This document shows positions 17,015-26,114 of a DNA stretch of 64,000 bases, piece after piece. Origin of the DNA: CAXWPM01 sp965206125 (GTDB lineage: Bacteria; Acidobacteriota; Terriglobia; 20CM-2-55-15). The DNA is taken from assembly GCA_965206125.1 (NCBI GenBank), contig CBDBIN010000046.1, positions 682,001-746,000 of the forward strand, read 5' to 3'. The translations under genes were made by a program, and so were the position numbers. Each line of letters opens with the position of its first letter. Positions within the stretch are counted from its first letter, which is position 1. The notes under the pieces are model-generated. The model worked only from the letters and a program-made list of their open reading frames with translations. It was not told the DNA's origin and did not search any database.

Positions 17015-18121
17015 ATGACGCGAGTTGTCGTGTTTGGATTTTGCGGTGTCCTTGCGCTTGGATCGGTCGCGTTAGCCGAGCAGTCTGAGGCCCGAGCCGA
17101 TCGATCCGGCCAGGAGATCTACGAGCAAGCTTGCGCCGCATGTCACAGTGCCGACGGTGCGGGCAATCCGGTCTCCACGGTCGGCTTCGACATTCCTCTT
17201 CCTGATTTCACCGACTGCCGGTTTGCTTCCAGGGAGCCGGACGGCGACTGGCTTGCGGTTGCTCACCAGGGTGGTCCGGTGCGTCGGTTCGACCGGATGA
17301 TGCCTGCTTTCGGCGAAGCCCTCACCGAAGATGAGATTCTGCTCGCGATCGGACACATACGCACGTTCTGTGTAGACAAGAGTTGGCCGCGAGGCGAGCT
17401 GAACCTGCCGCGTCCGCTCGTCACCGAAAAAGCTTTTCCAGAAGACGAGGCGGTCCTGACGGTGACGACCGTTTCCGAGGGCGACGGCGCTGTGATTCCC
17501 GAACTCGTTTACGAGCGTCGATTCGGTTCCAGGAACCAGATCGAGATCAAGATCCCGTTCAGTTTCGAAGGGCGCGAGGCTGGATCCTGGCGCGGTGGAA
17601 TCGGAGATGTCGCGATCGGTTACAAGAGAAATCTGTTCTACAGTCTCGAAACCGGCTCCATCTTCAGCGCGGCGGCCGAGGTCATCCTACCGACCGGCAA
17701 TGAAGACCGGGGGTTCGGAAAGGGCGTGACAGTGTTCGAGCCGTTCATTGCCTTTGGGCAGATGTTTCCCGCCGATGGGTTCATGCATCTGCAGGCGGGT
17801 CTCGAGGTCCCGGCCGACCGCGACCGGGCCGACGAGGCGTTCTGGCGCGCGGCCATCGGCAAGACTATCGCCGAGGATAGCGGTTGGGGACGCTCATGGT
17901 CCCCGATGGTGGAGTTGCTTGGCGCCCGGGATCTGGAAGACGGCTCCGAGACCCATTGGGACGTCGTGCCCCAGGTCCAGTTCAGCCTCAGCCCGCGTCA
18001 GCATATCCTCGCGAATGTCGGTGTGCGATTACCGCTGACCCAGTCCGGACCGCGCCGAACCGAGATCATCGTCTACGTGCTCTGGGACTGGTTTGACGGA
18101 GGGTTCTTTTCAGGATGGTAG
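17015..18121 (+). CDS. Cytochrome c fused to an outer-membrane beta-barrel
   Basis: ATG 17015 has GGAG four nt upstream and yields 368 residues; ATG 16991 is an alternative. A signal peptide (ending VALA, residue 21) precedes a class-I-like cytochrome c domain. This has CAACH at residues 40-44 and a likely axial Met in RMMPAFGEAL (about 95). From about residue 136 the chain changes to alternating beta-strands of the Phenol_MetA_deg/transporter type (LVYERRFGSRNQIEIKIPFS, GIGDVAIGYKRNLFYS, SAAAEVILPTGN) and ends in an aromatic tail (FFSGW). One polypeptide thus carries a haem domain and a barrel. Its stop overlaps the start of the pentaheme cytochrome gene. A role in moving electrons across the outer membrane is inference. 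Confidence 0.8.
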   Translation: MTRVVVFGFCGVLALGSVALAEQSEARADRSGQEIYEQACAACHSADGAGNPVSTVGFDIPLPDFTDCRFASREPDGDWLAVAHQGGPVRRFDRMMPAFGEALTEDEILLAIGHIRTFCVDKSWPRGELNLPRPLVTEKAFPEDEAVLTVTTVSEGDGAVIPELVYERRFGSRNQIEIKIPFSFEGREAGSWRGGIGDVAIGYKRNLFYSLETGSIFSAAAEVILPTGNEDRGFGKGVTVFEPFIAFGQMFPADGFMHLQAGLEVPADRDRADEAFWRAAIGKTIAEDSGWGRSWSPMVELLGARDLEDGSETHWDVVPQVQFSLSPRQHILANVGVRLPLTQSGPRRTEIIVYVLWDWFDGGFFSGW

Positions 18122-19776
18122 GACGAGCGTCCATGACGAGCAAGTTGGTGGCGTCGCTCGCCGTCGCGGCGATGGTCCTTATCTACCTAACGATGTCCCC
18201 ATCCCCGTCGGAAGCACAGCAGTCGCCAGCAGCCCTTTCGGCAGATCATCTCTTCGACACCCACCAGGCGTGCATCGCCTGTCACAACGGTTTGGTGACG
18301 TCACTTGGCGAAGACGTTTCGATCGGGTTTGCATGGCGTTCTTCCATGATGGCCAACTCCGCGCGCGATCCCTACTGGCATGCCGCGGTACGCCGGGAGG
18401 TCATGGACCATCCAGAATCCCAGGGTGCGATCGAAGACGAGTGCTCCAAGTGCCACATGCCGATGGCACGCTATTCGGCCAATGTGAACGGCCTGCCAGG
18501 TAGCGTGTTCGAGCACCTGCCGATCGGCTCCGGAGATGACCCTCAGGACCTGTTGGCAGCCGACGGCGTGTCGTGCACACTCTGTCATCAGATCACCGAG
18601 GAGGGTCTGGGTACCGAGGGAAGCCTCGTCGGAGGTTTTCGTGTCGAAGAGATGCGGACCGACGGCGAACGGGCGATCTACGGTCCATTCGAGCCCGACG
18701 ACGGCCGGCTCCACATGATGAGGTCGGCCACGGGGTTCCGGCAGACCGAGTCCACCCACATTCAGGAATCGGAGTTGTGCGCCACGTGCCACACGTTGAT
18801 CACACATACTCTCGGGCCCGGAGGCGTAGTCATCGGTGAGCTGCCCGAACAGGTACCCTACCAGGAGTGGCTCCACAGCCGCTATCGCGAGGAGCAAAGC
18901 TGCCAGGATTGTCACATGCCCGTTGTTGCCGAACCCATGCCGATCACGTCGGTGTTGGGCGAACCGCGCGAAGGGTTGTCGCGTCATGACTTTCGCGGGA
19001 GCAACTTCTTCGTGGTTCAGATGCTGAACAGGTACCGCGCAGAGCTTGGCGTTCAAGCTCTTTCTCAGGAGCTGGAGTTGGCCGCAGAGCGAGCGCGCCG
19101 GCATCTGGCGGAGGACAGCGCGCGCCTGACAATAGAGCAGGCCTCGGTCCGCGGCACGCGTCTCGAAGCCGATCTGCTCGTGGAGAACATAGCAGGGCAC
19201 AAGCTGCCAACGGCCTATCCCTCCCGGCGTGTGTGGTTGCACGTGACGGTTCGCGACGGCTCAGGGCAAATTGTATTCTCGTCGGGCGCCTTGACGCCCG
19301 ACGGCTTGATCGAGGGCAACGACAACGACGCCGACCCTTTGCGGTACGAACCTCATTACGAGCAGATCACGAACAGCGGTCAGGTTCAGATTTACGAATC
19401 CATTATCGTGGATCGAAACGACGCCCTGACGACCGGCTTGCTCAACGGCCTGGCATACGTCAAAGACAACCGCGTCTTGCCCGAAGGCTTCGACAAGGCG
19501 ACGGCCGGCGAAGACATTGCGGTCCACGGGTCGGCGTCCGACGATGCGGACTTTGGCGGGGGATCGGACAGCGTGCATTACTCGATAGACGTCGCCGGAG
19601 CGGCGGGTCCATTTACGATCGATGCCGAACTCTGGTACCAGCCGATCGGGTACAGATGGGCTGAAAACTTGAGATCATATGATGCTCCCGAACCTCAGCG
19701 GTTCGTCTCTTACTATTCTTCGATGTCCAGCTCATCCGGAGTCGTTCTGGCTCGGAGTTCCCTCCGACTGGATTAG
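18115..19776 (+). CDS. Exported pentaheme c-type cytochrome
   Basis: A 553-residue exported protein with five CXXCH motifs: CIACH (53-57), CSKCH (110-114), CTLCH (154-158), CATCH (222-226) and CQDCH (263-267). Extra His residues that could serve as distal ligands are present. The signal peptide ends near SPSEAQ. After the haem region, about residues 330-550 form a beta-rich domain (ADLLVENIAGHKLPTAYPSR and so on) with no haem motif. ATG 18115 overlaps the previous gene by 7 nt; ATG 18133 is an alternative. Related cytochromes with the SSMMANSARDPYW signature occur in environmental bacteria. The redox partner is probably the fused cytochrome-barrel upstream. Confidence 0.88.
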   Translation: MVGRASMTSKLVASLAVAAMVLIYLTMSPSPSEAQQSPAALSADHLFDTHQACIACHNGLVTSLGEDVSIGFAWRSSMMANSARDPYWHAAVRREVMDHPESQGAIEDECSKCHMPMARYSANVNGLPGSVFEHLPIGSGDDPQDLLAADGVSCTLCHQITEEGLGTEGSLVGGFRVEEMRTDGERAIYGPFEPDDGRLHMMRSATGFRQTESTHIQESELCATCHTLITHTLGPGGVVIGELPEQVPYQEWLHSRYREEQSCQDCHMPVVAEPMPITSVLGEPREGLSRHDFRGSNFFVVQMLNRYRAELGVQALSQELELAAERARRHLAEDSARLTIEQASVRGTRLEADLLVENIAGHKLPTAYPSRRVWLHVTVRDGSGQIVFSSGALTPDGLIEGNDNDADPLRYEPHYEQITNSGQVQIYESIIVDRNDALTTGLLNGLAYVKDNRVLPEGFDKATAGEDIAVHGSASDDADFGGGSDSVHYSIDVAGAAGPFTIDAELWYQPIGYRWAENLRSYDAPEPQRFVSYYSSMSSSSGVVLARSSLRLD

Positions 19777-19856
19777 CTCGTTTCTTCCGACAACCAATTT
19801 CACGGTTTCGGAGTCTATAGAGGATTCGGGGAAATGTTTCCCCCGGTGGAGGCCTG

Positions 19857-22364
19857 ATGTTTGGAGATCTTCGACACGCCGTCCGCGTCCTGCTTCAGTC
19901 GAAAGGCTGGACCGCCGTCGTACTACTTTCGCTCGCGTTGGGTATCGGCGCGAACACGGCTCTGTTCAGCGCGGTCAACAGCCAACTGTTGCGGTCGATT
20001 CGGGTCGCGGACCCGGATGGGCTGGTGCGGCTGAGATGGTTCGGAGACAACCAGATGGCGACGAGTCGGAGCGAATACGGAGCGGTTGCGCCGACGCCTT
20101 CGGGCGAGAGGGCCGCCGCAACGTTCTCCTACGCGACGTTCGAGCAACTCCAGGCGAGTAACGAGACCCTCTCGGGAATGTTTGCCGCTGCGCCGTTTGG
20201 CCAGGTCAACGTCGTTGTCGACGGGCGGGCTGAGATCGCGTCTGGGTTCATTGCCTCCGGTGGGTATTTCGACGTCCTCGGCATTCCGGCGATCGTCGGC
20301 CGGACGATACGGCCCGATGACGATGTCGTGGGCGCAGAGCCCGTCGTCATGATCAGCCATGGCTACTGGGGCCGCAGGTTCGGCCTGGATCCGGCCGTCG
20401 TAGGCACAGTCGTTACGGTCAACAACACACCGGTCACGGTGGTCGGCGTGACGACGCCCGACTACACGGGGATTCAGACGGCATCTGGCAGGGCATCAGA
20501 TGTCCATCTTCCCCTGGCGCTCGACACCCAGTTGGGCGGCCGGGAGAGACTGGGCGAGGCAACTTGGTGGTGGCTCCAAATCATGGGCCGGTTGAACCCA
20601 GGCGTTCGCGCCGAACAGGTCCGCGGCAACTTTGAGAGCGTCTTCGGGCGAGTCGCGGGCGAAGGTATGGCTTCCTATCTCGAGGCCCTGTCCGCAGAGG
20701 AGCGCACGCGGTCCAGAAATCAGGGTCGGACAGCCATTCCCGGTCTGCAGGTCGACTCCGGAGCACGCGGTGTATACGACGCGGGATCCCGCACGACGCG
20801 CACAGCGACCATCCTCGGCGCTGTCGTGGCGCTCGTTCTCCTCATCGTCTGCGCGAACGTCGCCAACCTGCTTTTATCGCGCGCCACGGCACGTCAGAAA
20901 GAGATATCGATCCGTCTTTCCATGGGAGCCACCCGCAGGCGTCTCGTGCGACAGCTGTTGACCGAAGGTGTGTTGCTTTCGGTTTTCGGCGGTATGCTGG
21001 GTCTTCTCGTGGCTTATTGGGGACGCCAGCTCTTGCCCCAGGGTCAGAGCGCGCCTTTCGACTGGCGCGTGTTCTCATTCGTTGCCGTCCTAAGCGTCGC
21101 GACCGGCGTGATCTTCAGCCTGATCCCCGCCCTCCGCGCGACCCGCGTGGATCTGTCCGGCGCCCTCAAGGAGACCAGTCGCGGCGTTGCCGCTGGGCGA
21201 ACACGCCTCAGCAAGGCCCTGCTGGTCTTCCAGGTCGCCGTGTCGCTGGTGCTCCTGATCGGTGCCGGCCTCTTTCTTGGCACACTCCAGAATCTGCGCG
21301 GTGTCGATGTGGGATTCAACCCCGACAACATCCTGCTGTTCCGTCTGAATCCAGGACTCAACGGGTACGAAGACGACCAGATCACTATGCTGTATGGTCA
21401 GGTTCGGGAACGCCTTACCGCGCTGCCCGGTGTACGTTCGGTAGGAATGTCCCGGACGGCATTTCTCTCGGGTAGTACAAGTACGAGTAGCGTCTACGCC
21501 GAGGGGAAGGAAGTCCTGGACAATAACAGCGCCCACATGATGACGGTGTCGCCCGGGTTTTTCGAAACTTTGGAGATACCCTTGCTGGCCGGGCGTGTGC
21601 TCGATCCAAGGGACAACGATGCGGCGCCCGACGTGGCGGTGATCAACGATGCCGCCGCGAAGCACTTCTTCGCGGGACAGGACCCCCTCGGCAGCCGGTT
21701 CGGTTTCGCTCTCGAAGATGCCGGGAACGTTACGGTCGTCGGCGTCGTTGGCGACGTGAAGTACACCAACGTCCGCGACGACGAGCCACCCACCATCTAT
21801 CTGCCATACACGCAGCGAAACTCCAATAGCATGACGTTCGAGGTAAGAACCGCCGGCGATCCCGAAGGGCTCGTCGGGAGCGTTCGGGAAGCGATTCGTC
21901 TCGTCGATCCGAACCTGCCTCTCATCAATGTATCCACGTAGGCCGAGCAGATCGAGCAACGGTTGTCCCAGGAGCGATTCTTCGCGCTGTCATACCTGCT
22001 GTTTGGCTGCCTGGCGCTCCTGCTGGCCTCGATCGGCCTGTTCGGGCTGGCGTCCTACAACGTCGTCCGGCGGACGAACGAGATCGGCATTCGGATGGCG
22101 CTTGGTGCGCAAAGGTGGGATGTCACGCGGATGGTGCTGGGCGAATCGCTCATCCTTGTGGCCCTCGGCATCGGCGTTGGGTTTCTAGCGGCGATGGCCG
22201 CGGGCCGGCTCGTATCGAGCCTGCTCTTCGGCCTGGCTCCGACCGATGGGCTTACGATCGTGTCCGCGGCTCTGCTGATGGTTTTCGTTGGTGGATTGGC
22301 AGGCTACCTGCCGGCACGGCGGGCGTCTCGGGTCGACCCGATCGTCGCGCTTCATTACGAGTAA
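19857..22364 (+). pseudogene. ADOP-type ABC permease (MacB/FtsX family) with internal amber codon
   Basis: The frame encodes two FtsX-like halves. TM1 and a MacB periplasmic domain (about residues 15-300) are followed by three TM segments (from about 320), a second TM and MacB domain, and a last three-TM block (FFALSYLLFGCLALLLASIG, then YLPARRASRVDPIVALHYE). This 6+ TM duplicated layout without an ATPase is the Acidobacterial duplicated orphan permease pattern (ADOP, TIGR03434). A TAG at 21939-21941 interrupts it after LINVST; the same frame continues unbroken for 141 codons to TAA at 22362. Relatives commonly have Gln there, so CAG to TAG is the simplest change. If not read through, the product lacks its last three helices. 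Confidence 0.85.
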
Positions 22365-22372
22365 GTGGGCCC

Positions 22373-22520
22373 TGGATTACACGGATGGGATTAGCCAGGG
22401 ATTACACCGACCGGAGTGGCCACGGATTACACGGATTTAACGGATTTAGTACGAGTTCTTTCGGAAAAAGCAATCCGAACATAACTCTCTTCTATCCGTG
22501 TAATCTGTGTAATCCGTGGC
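22373..22520. repeat. ATTACACGGAT-type repeat with long inverted arms
   Basis: Left arm 22419-22445 and right arm 22494-22520 are inverted copies matching at 24 of 27 positions, separated by 48 nt. Two more degenerate GATTACAC units precede them (22375 and 22400 region). It fills the gap after the permease and before the convergent cytochrome gene. The pattern resembles dispersed extragenic repeats and may also act as a transcription stop. Confidence 0.65.
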
Positions 22521-22559
22521 TACTCTCCGATCGCCCTGGTCAGTAGCCTGGGCGAGTTA

Positions 22560-23327
22560 CTATCGCTGACAGGTCGATGCGGCGTCCCCAACGGCCGTGA
22601 GGCTGATCCGGTCCCCTTCGGGATCCCGGATCAACACACCTTTTACCATCACTTTGTGGCCGTCGTGGGCATCACGGTCGAAACTGCCGACCATGAAGAA
22701 ATTCTGCAGCCCGAAGAAGCTCTCACCGAGCCGGGCCGTTTTCGCAAGAGCAACCTCGTCGGATGTCACTCTCTCGGAGTTCCGAATCCGTACAAGCTCG
22801 GTCGCGTCGCTGAGCGTCCAGTCGTCGCCATCGGCTCGTGTGAAGCACCCGACGACCTGAACCGTCGCCCGGTCTGGTACCGGCTGTGGTCCGTTCGGCC
22901 CTTCAATCCGGATCTCCCGGAGTTCTTCTTGCACTAGTTCGTAGCCTGGAGGGAAACCGTTCGACTCGAGGATGTAAGCGACGATGTTGAGGTATGTCCG
23001 GTCGCTGAGCTTCGGGCCGGAAATCGGCATGGTGGTGACGGCATCGTACAAGTGTCTGACGGTCCCCTCACGCCAGTCGTCCATGAAGGTCTCTCCCGCA
23101 AGCGCCCTACCGCTTCTGCCTTCGAGGTCGACGCCGTGGCAACGCACGCAGTTGGCCTGGTACGCTCTGCTGCCGTTCGCCGCCTGGTCCGACCCGTAGG
23201 CGCCTTCCCACACGCTCCAGCGCTGAGGTGTGGCGGCCCGCGCCGGGTTTCCTTCACCGAAGAGGCCATGACCGGCTCCTACGGTCAAGACGATAGTGAT
23301 CAATGCGATCGCTAGCTTATTAAGCAT
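22560..23327 (-). CDS. Exported monoheme cytochrome c
   Basis: ATG 23327 has an AAGGA ribosome-binding site, and the 255-residue product starts with a signal peptide (LAIALITIVLTVGAG core, ending near ARA). The cytochrome c domain has CVRCH in AYQANCVRCHGVDLEGRSG and a distal Met within DAVTTMPISGPKLSDRTY. About 130 further residues form a beta-rich C-terminal domain (VQVVGCFTRADGDDWTLSDA and so on), which resembles exported OB-like domains of unknown role. It probably carries electrons in the periplasm. A TATAAT on the minus strand at 23389-23384 could be its -10 box. Confidence 0.8.
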   Translation of the reverse strand: MLNKLAIALITIVLTVGAGHGLFGEGNPARAATPQRWSVWEGAYGSDQAANGSRAYQANCVRCHGVDLEGRSGRALAGETFMDDWREGTVRHLYDAVTTMPISGPKLSDRTYLNIVAYILESNGFPPGYELVQEELREIRIEGPNGPQPVPDRATVQVVGCFTRADGDDWTLSDATELVRIRNSERVTSDEVALAKTARLGESFFGLQNFFMVGSFDRDAHDGHKVMVKGVLIRDPEGDRISLTAVGDAASTCQR

Positions 23328-23383
23328 GACTTGTCCTTTGACTGATGTGTGGGCCTTGAACTTATGGATTAACAACGCCCGCC

Positions 23384-23389
23384 ATTATA
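23384..23389 (-). promoter_or_regulatory. Candidate -10 box upstream of the cytochrome c gene
   Basis: TATAAT on the minus strand lies 57 nt before ATG 23327. No good -35 hexamer is seen at 16-18 nt, so the call rests on the -10 match alone. Confidence 0.3.
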
Positions 23390-23435
23390 GATGTTACAAC
23401 AGGTTCGCCCGGAACCTCACTCTCGGCGGCTCCGC

Positions 23436-24197
23436 TCATTGGAGCTGAATGTCGAGCGTCACGGGTGCATGGTCGGAGGCGCCCGATCGCTGGCGCTCCC
23501 GGACGTCGATGGTCACGCTTCGTATTCGAGGGGCAATGTCATTGGACACCAGGTGATGATCTATACGCAGTCCCCGGTTTCTTTCCACCGCGCCGACGCG
23601 ATGGCTCCACCATGTGTAGTGTCCTCCCTCGTCGGTCACCATGCGTAAAGCATCCCTGTATCCGGCGTCGATCAGCGATTGCAGCCGTTCGCGCTCCGGC
23701 GTGCTGCAGATGAGTTTTTCGTGCCGGGCTCGCGGATCGAAGACGTCACGGTCGTCGGGGGCCACGTTGAAGTCTCCACTGACAATCGTGGGCGGTTCCT
23801 GTTCGACCATGTAGTCCCGAAGCCGGCGCAGCCAACGGAGCTTCTTGCTGAACTTTGTAGTCCCGACTTTCTCGCCGTACGGGACGTAGACATTGACGAT
23901 CCGGGTACTTCCCACAAGACAGGAGATCGAGCGGGCGTCCTGATCCTTCGGCCAAATTGGACGAACGGTCACCTCGGTGTGTGGCACGCGCGACGCAATC
24001 GCCACACCGTTGTAGCTCCGCTGGCCGTCTATCGCGACGGAGTAACCTAGAGTCTTGAGAACGACCCACGGGAACCGATCGTCCGTGCACTTGGTCTCCT
24101 GCAGGCAGAGGACGTCGGGCTGCTCGCGCTGAATCCAGTCGAGGACATTGTCGAGCCGTCGGCGGATGGAGTTTACGTTCCAGGTCGTGATGCGCAT
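23436..24197 (-). CDS. xth: Exodeoxyribonuclease III
   Basis: A 253-residue Mg-dependent AP endonuclease/3'-5' exonuclease of base-excision repair. Family motifs are intact: MRITTWNVNSIRRRL at the N-terminus, VLCLQETKC (metal Glu), NVYVPYGE, SGDFNVAPDDRDV (catalytic Asp and Asn) and SDHAPVTLDI (catalytic Asp-His). ATG 24197 was chosen because it begins directly with the conserved strand; an upstream in-frame ATG would add 19 unrelated residues over a repeat. Length is normal for XthA-like enzymes. It is transcribed towards the cytochrome c gene. Confidence 0.95.
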   Translation of the reverse strand: MRITTWNVNSIRRRLDNVLDWIQREQPDVLCLQETKCTDDRFPWVVLKTLGYSVAIDGQRSYNGVAIASRVPHTEVTVRPIWPKDQDARSISCLVGSTRIVNVYVPYGEKVGTTKFSKKLRWLRRLRDYMVEQEPPTIVSGDFNVAPDDRDVFDPRARHEKLICSTPERERLQSLIDAGYRDALRMVTDEGGHYTWWSHRVGAVERNRGLRIDHHLVSNDIAPRIRSVTIDVRERQRSGASDHAPVTLDIQLQ

Positions 24198-24211
24198 CGA
24201 TTCAAGAAAGC

Positions 24212-24285
24212 GGGGACAGGGCACTCTGGCCGTCTGACGGACCGCTTGAACCACACGTGTCGCGCGGCCAGAGCGACCTGTCCCC
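24212..24285. repeat. GGGGACAGG inverted repeat (REP-like)
   Basis: GGGGACAGG (24212-24220) pairs with CCTGTCCCC (24277-24285), and CTGGCCG (24226-24232) pairs with CGGCCAG (24265-24271), leaving a symmetric 5x5 internal loop. It occupies the gap between the GNAT gene's end and xth. GGGGACAG palindromes are typical of REP-like elements, and this one may also end transcription of the biotin operon. Confidence 0.6.
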
Positions 24286-24303
24286 GATCGGTCGGACGTA
24301 CGG

Positions 24304-24813
24304 CTACTCGGTTTCCTGGGTGTGTGTTTCTTCTCGATAGAGCTTCAGGCCGCGGGCCTTGTAGTTCGCCAGGGCGTTCGGATGGTCGAGCGTGCACGTA
24401 TGGATCCAGACGCGCGAGGGTCCCATGTCCCAGGCCCGCCGGATGGCTTCGGACAGAAGAACCCCGCCCAGCCCGCGCCCGACGAAACGCGGCAACAGCC
24501 CGAAGAACGCGATCTCTACGTTGGGGCCCTCCTGCCGTTCCAGTTCGAAATAGCCGGCGGGTGCCCCATGGACCCACGCCACCCAGGTTTGGAGATCGTC
24601 CCGATCTACCCAGTCGTACCAGTCCTTTGGGGTCCAGACGAGTCGGTCGATCCAGAGCCATTGCTTGCCGACCGTCTCATAAAGAAAGCGGTTGAATTCC
24701 GGGGACGCGATCCGGATCTGCCGAATCTCCAGTCCCTCGATCGCTACACCGGACGGCTGCATCGCGTCGGGCGACCGCATCTCCAGGTAGGTGGTCGTGA
24801 CCTGGTTCTTCAC
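24304..24813 (-). CDS. GNAT-family N-acetyltransferase
   Basis: A 169-residue protein starting at GTG 24813, overlapping the bioA stop (GTGA). The acetyl-CoA motif A is clear: FFGLLPRFVGRGLGGVLLSE near residues 103-122, followed by the motif B region (IHTCTLDHPNALANYKARGL). It is the last gene of the biotin operon. The substrate is unknown, and coupling to bioA does not by itself show a role in biotin metabolism. It ends at a GGGGACAGG inverted repeat. Confidence 0.85.
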   Translation of the reverse strand: MKNQVTTTYLEMRSPDAMQPSGVAIEGLEIRQIRIASPEFNRFLYETVGKQWLWIDRLVWTPKDWYDWVDRDDLQTWVAWVHGAPAGYFELERQEGPNVEIAFFGLLPRFVGRGLGGVLLSEAIRRAWDMGPSRVWIHTCTLDHPNALANYKARGLKLYREETHTQETE

Positions 24814-26114
24814 TGCTCGGAAATCTCCGCGATCGCCCCACCGATGACGTCATAGATCCGGTGCAGCTCTTCTGGCGGGATGACGTAAGGGGGGAGGATG
24901 TAGATGACGTTGCCGAGTGGCCGTAACAGGACGCCGTGCTCGATGAAGAAATTGTAGAGCCTGAGGCGCATGTCGGACAGGTAGCCCGGGTCGTCGGTTT
25001 CGAGTTCGACCGCGGCGACAGTACCGATCATGCGGCTGTCCCCCACCAGGGGGTGTTCAGCGAGCAACGGCAGACGCTCCCGATGGATGCGCTCGATCGT
25101 TCGGATACGGTCGAACACCGGTTCGGACTCAAATATCTCCAGGTTCGCCAGTGCCGCCGCGCATCCCAGCGGATTGCCTGCGTAGGAATGACCGTGGTAC
25201 AGGGTCCGGGTTCGGTTCGCCGCTCTGAAGGCTCCGTACACCTCCTCGGTCGCGAACGTCGCCGCGAAAGGCAGGAATCCTCCGGTCAGACCCTTCGAGA
25301 CACACATGATGTCGGGTGTGACCCCGGCGCCCTCTGAAGCGAACATGGTTCCTGTTCTTCCGAACCCAGTCAGAACTTCGTCGGCGATCAGGAGGGCGCC
25401 GTTTCGGCGGCAGAGGTCCGCAGTTCGCGTCAGAAATTGGGTCGGATGCATGATCATGCCGCCGGCGGCTTGCAAGAGCGGTTCGACGACGACCGCGGCG
25501 ATCTCACCGTCATGTTCCGAGAAGAGATCTTCCATCCGTTCGAGGCACTCGATGTCGCAACTATCCCTGGTCTTACCGACAGGGCAACGGTAGCAGTATG
25601 CCGAGTGGGTCCTGAGCACCGGGAAGCGGAGCCGATCGAACGCTTCAGTAAACGGGGAGTTCGCGCTGAGCGCCATCGCACCGGCTGTGTCGCCGTGGTA
25701 GGCGTGGTCGAGCGCGATCACCCGGTTCCGTTCCGGTTTGCCCATGTTTTGCCAGTACTGAATCGCCATCTTGAGCGCAACCTCGACCGCCGTGGATCCG
25801 TTGTCGGAGAAGAACGCGTGGGTCAGATGTGGGGGAGTCACTGCTCTGAGTTTCGAGGCCAGGCGTTCGGCCGGCTCGTGAGTAAAGCCGGCGAATACCA
25901 CGTGCTCCAGCAGCCGCGCCTGATTCGCGATGGCATCGGCGATCCGGGGATGACCGTGGCCGTGCAGGTTGACCCACCAGGACGAGATCCCATCGACGAG
26001 GCGTCGCCCGTCCTTCGTGTACAGGTATGCACCCTCGCCGCGTTCGATCACGACCGGCGGGGGATCGAGCGCTTCCTGGGTGAATGGATGCCAGATGTGA
26101 ATGGGTCCGGTCAT
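24810..26114 (-). CDS. bioA: Adenosylmethionine-8-amino-7-oxononanoate aminotransferase
   Basis: A 434-residue class-III PLP aminotransferase that converts 8-amino-7-oxononanoate to 7,8-diaminononanoate using S-adenosylmethionine. Signatures are IWHPFTQ near the N-terminus, GISSWWVNLHGHGHP, FSDNGSTAVEVALKMA, ALDHAYHGDTAGAM, LIADEVLTGFGRTG and the PLP lysine in VSKGLTGGFLP. Length is normal. Its start overlaps the bioD stop (ATGA), and its stop overlaps the GNAT start, so translation is coupled in a bioB-F-D-A-GNAT operon. Confidence 0.96.
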   Translation of the reverse strand: MTGPIHIWHPFTQEALDPPPVVIERGEGAYLYTKDGRRLVDGISSWWVNLHGHGHPRIADAIANQARLLEHVVFAGFTHEPAERLASKLRAVTPPHLTHAFFSDNGSTAVEVALKMAIQYWQNMGKPERNRVIALDHAYHGDTAGAMALSANSPFTEAFDRLRFPVLRTHSAYCYRCPVGKTRDSCDIECLERMEDLFSEHDGEIAAVVVEPLLQAAGGMIMHPTQFLTRTADLCRRNGALLIADEVLTGFGRTGTMFASEGAGVTPDIMCVSKGLTGGFLPFAATFATEEVYGAFRAANRTRTLYHGHSYAGNPLGCAAALANLEIFESEPVFDRIRTIERIHRERLPLLAEHPLVGDSRMIGTVAAVELETDDPGYLSDMRLRLYNFFIEHGVLLRPLGNVIYILPPYVIPPEELHRIYDVIGGAIAEISEQ

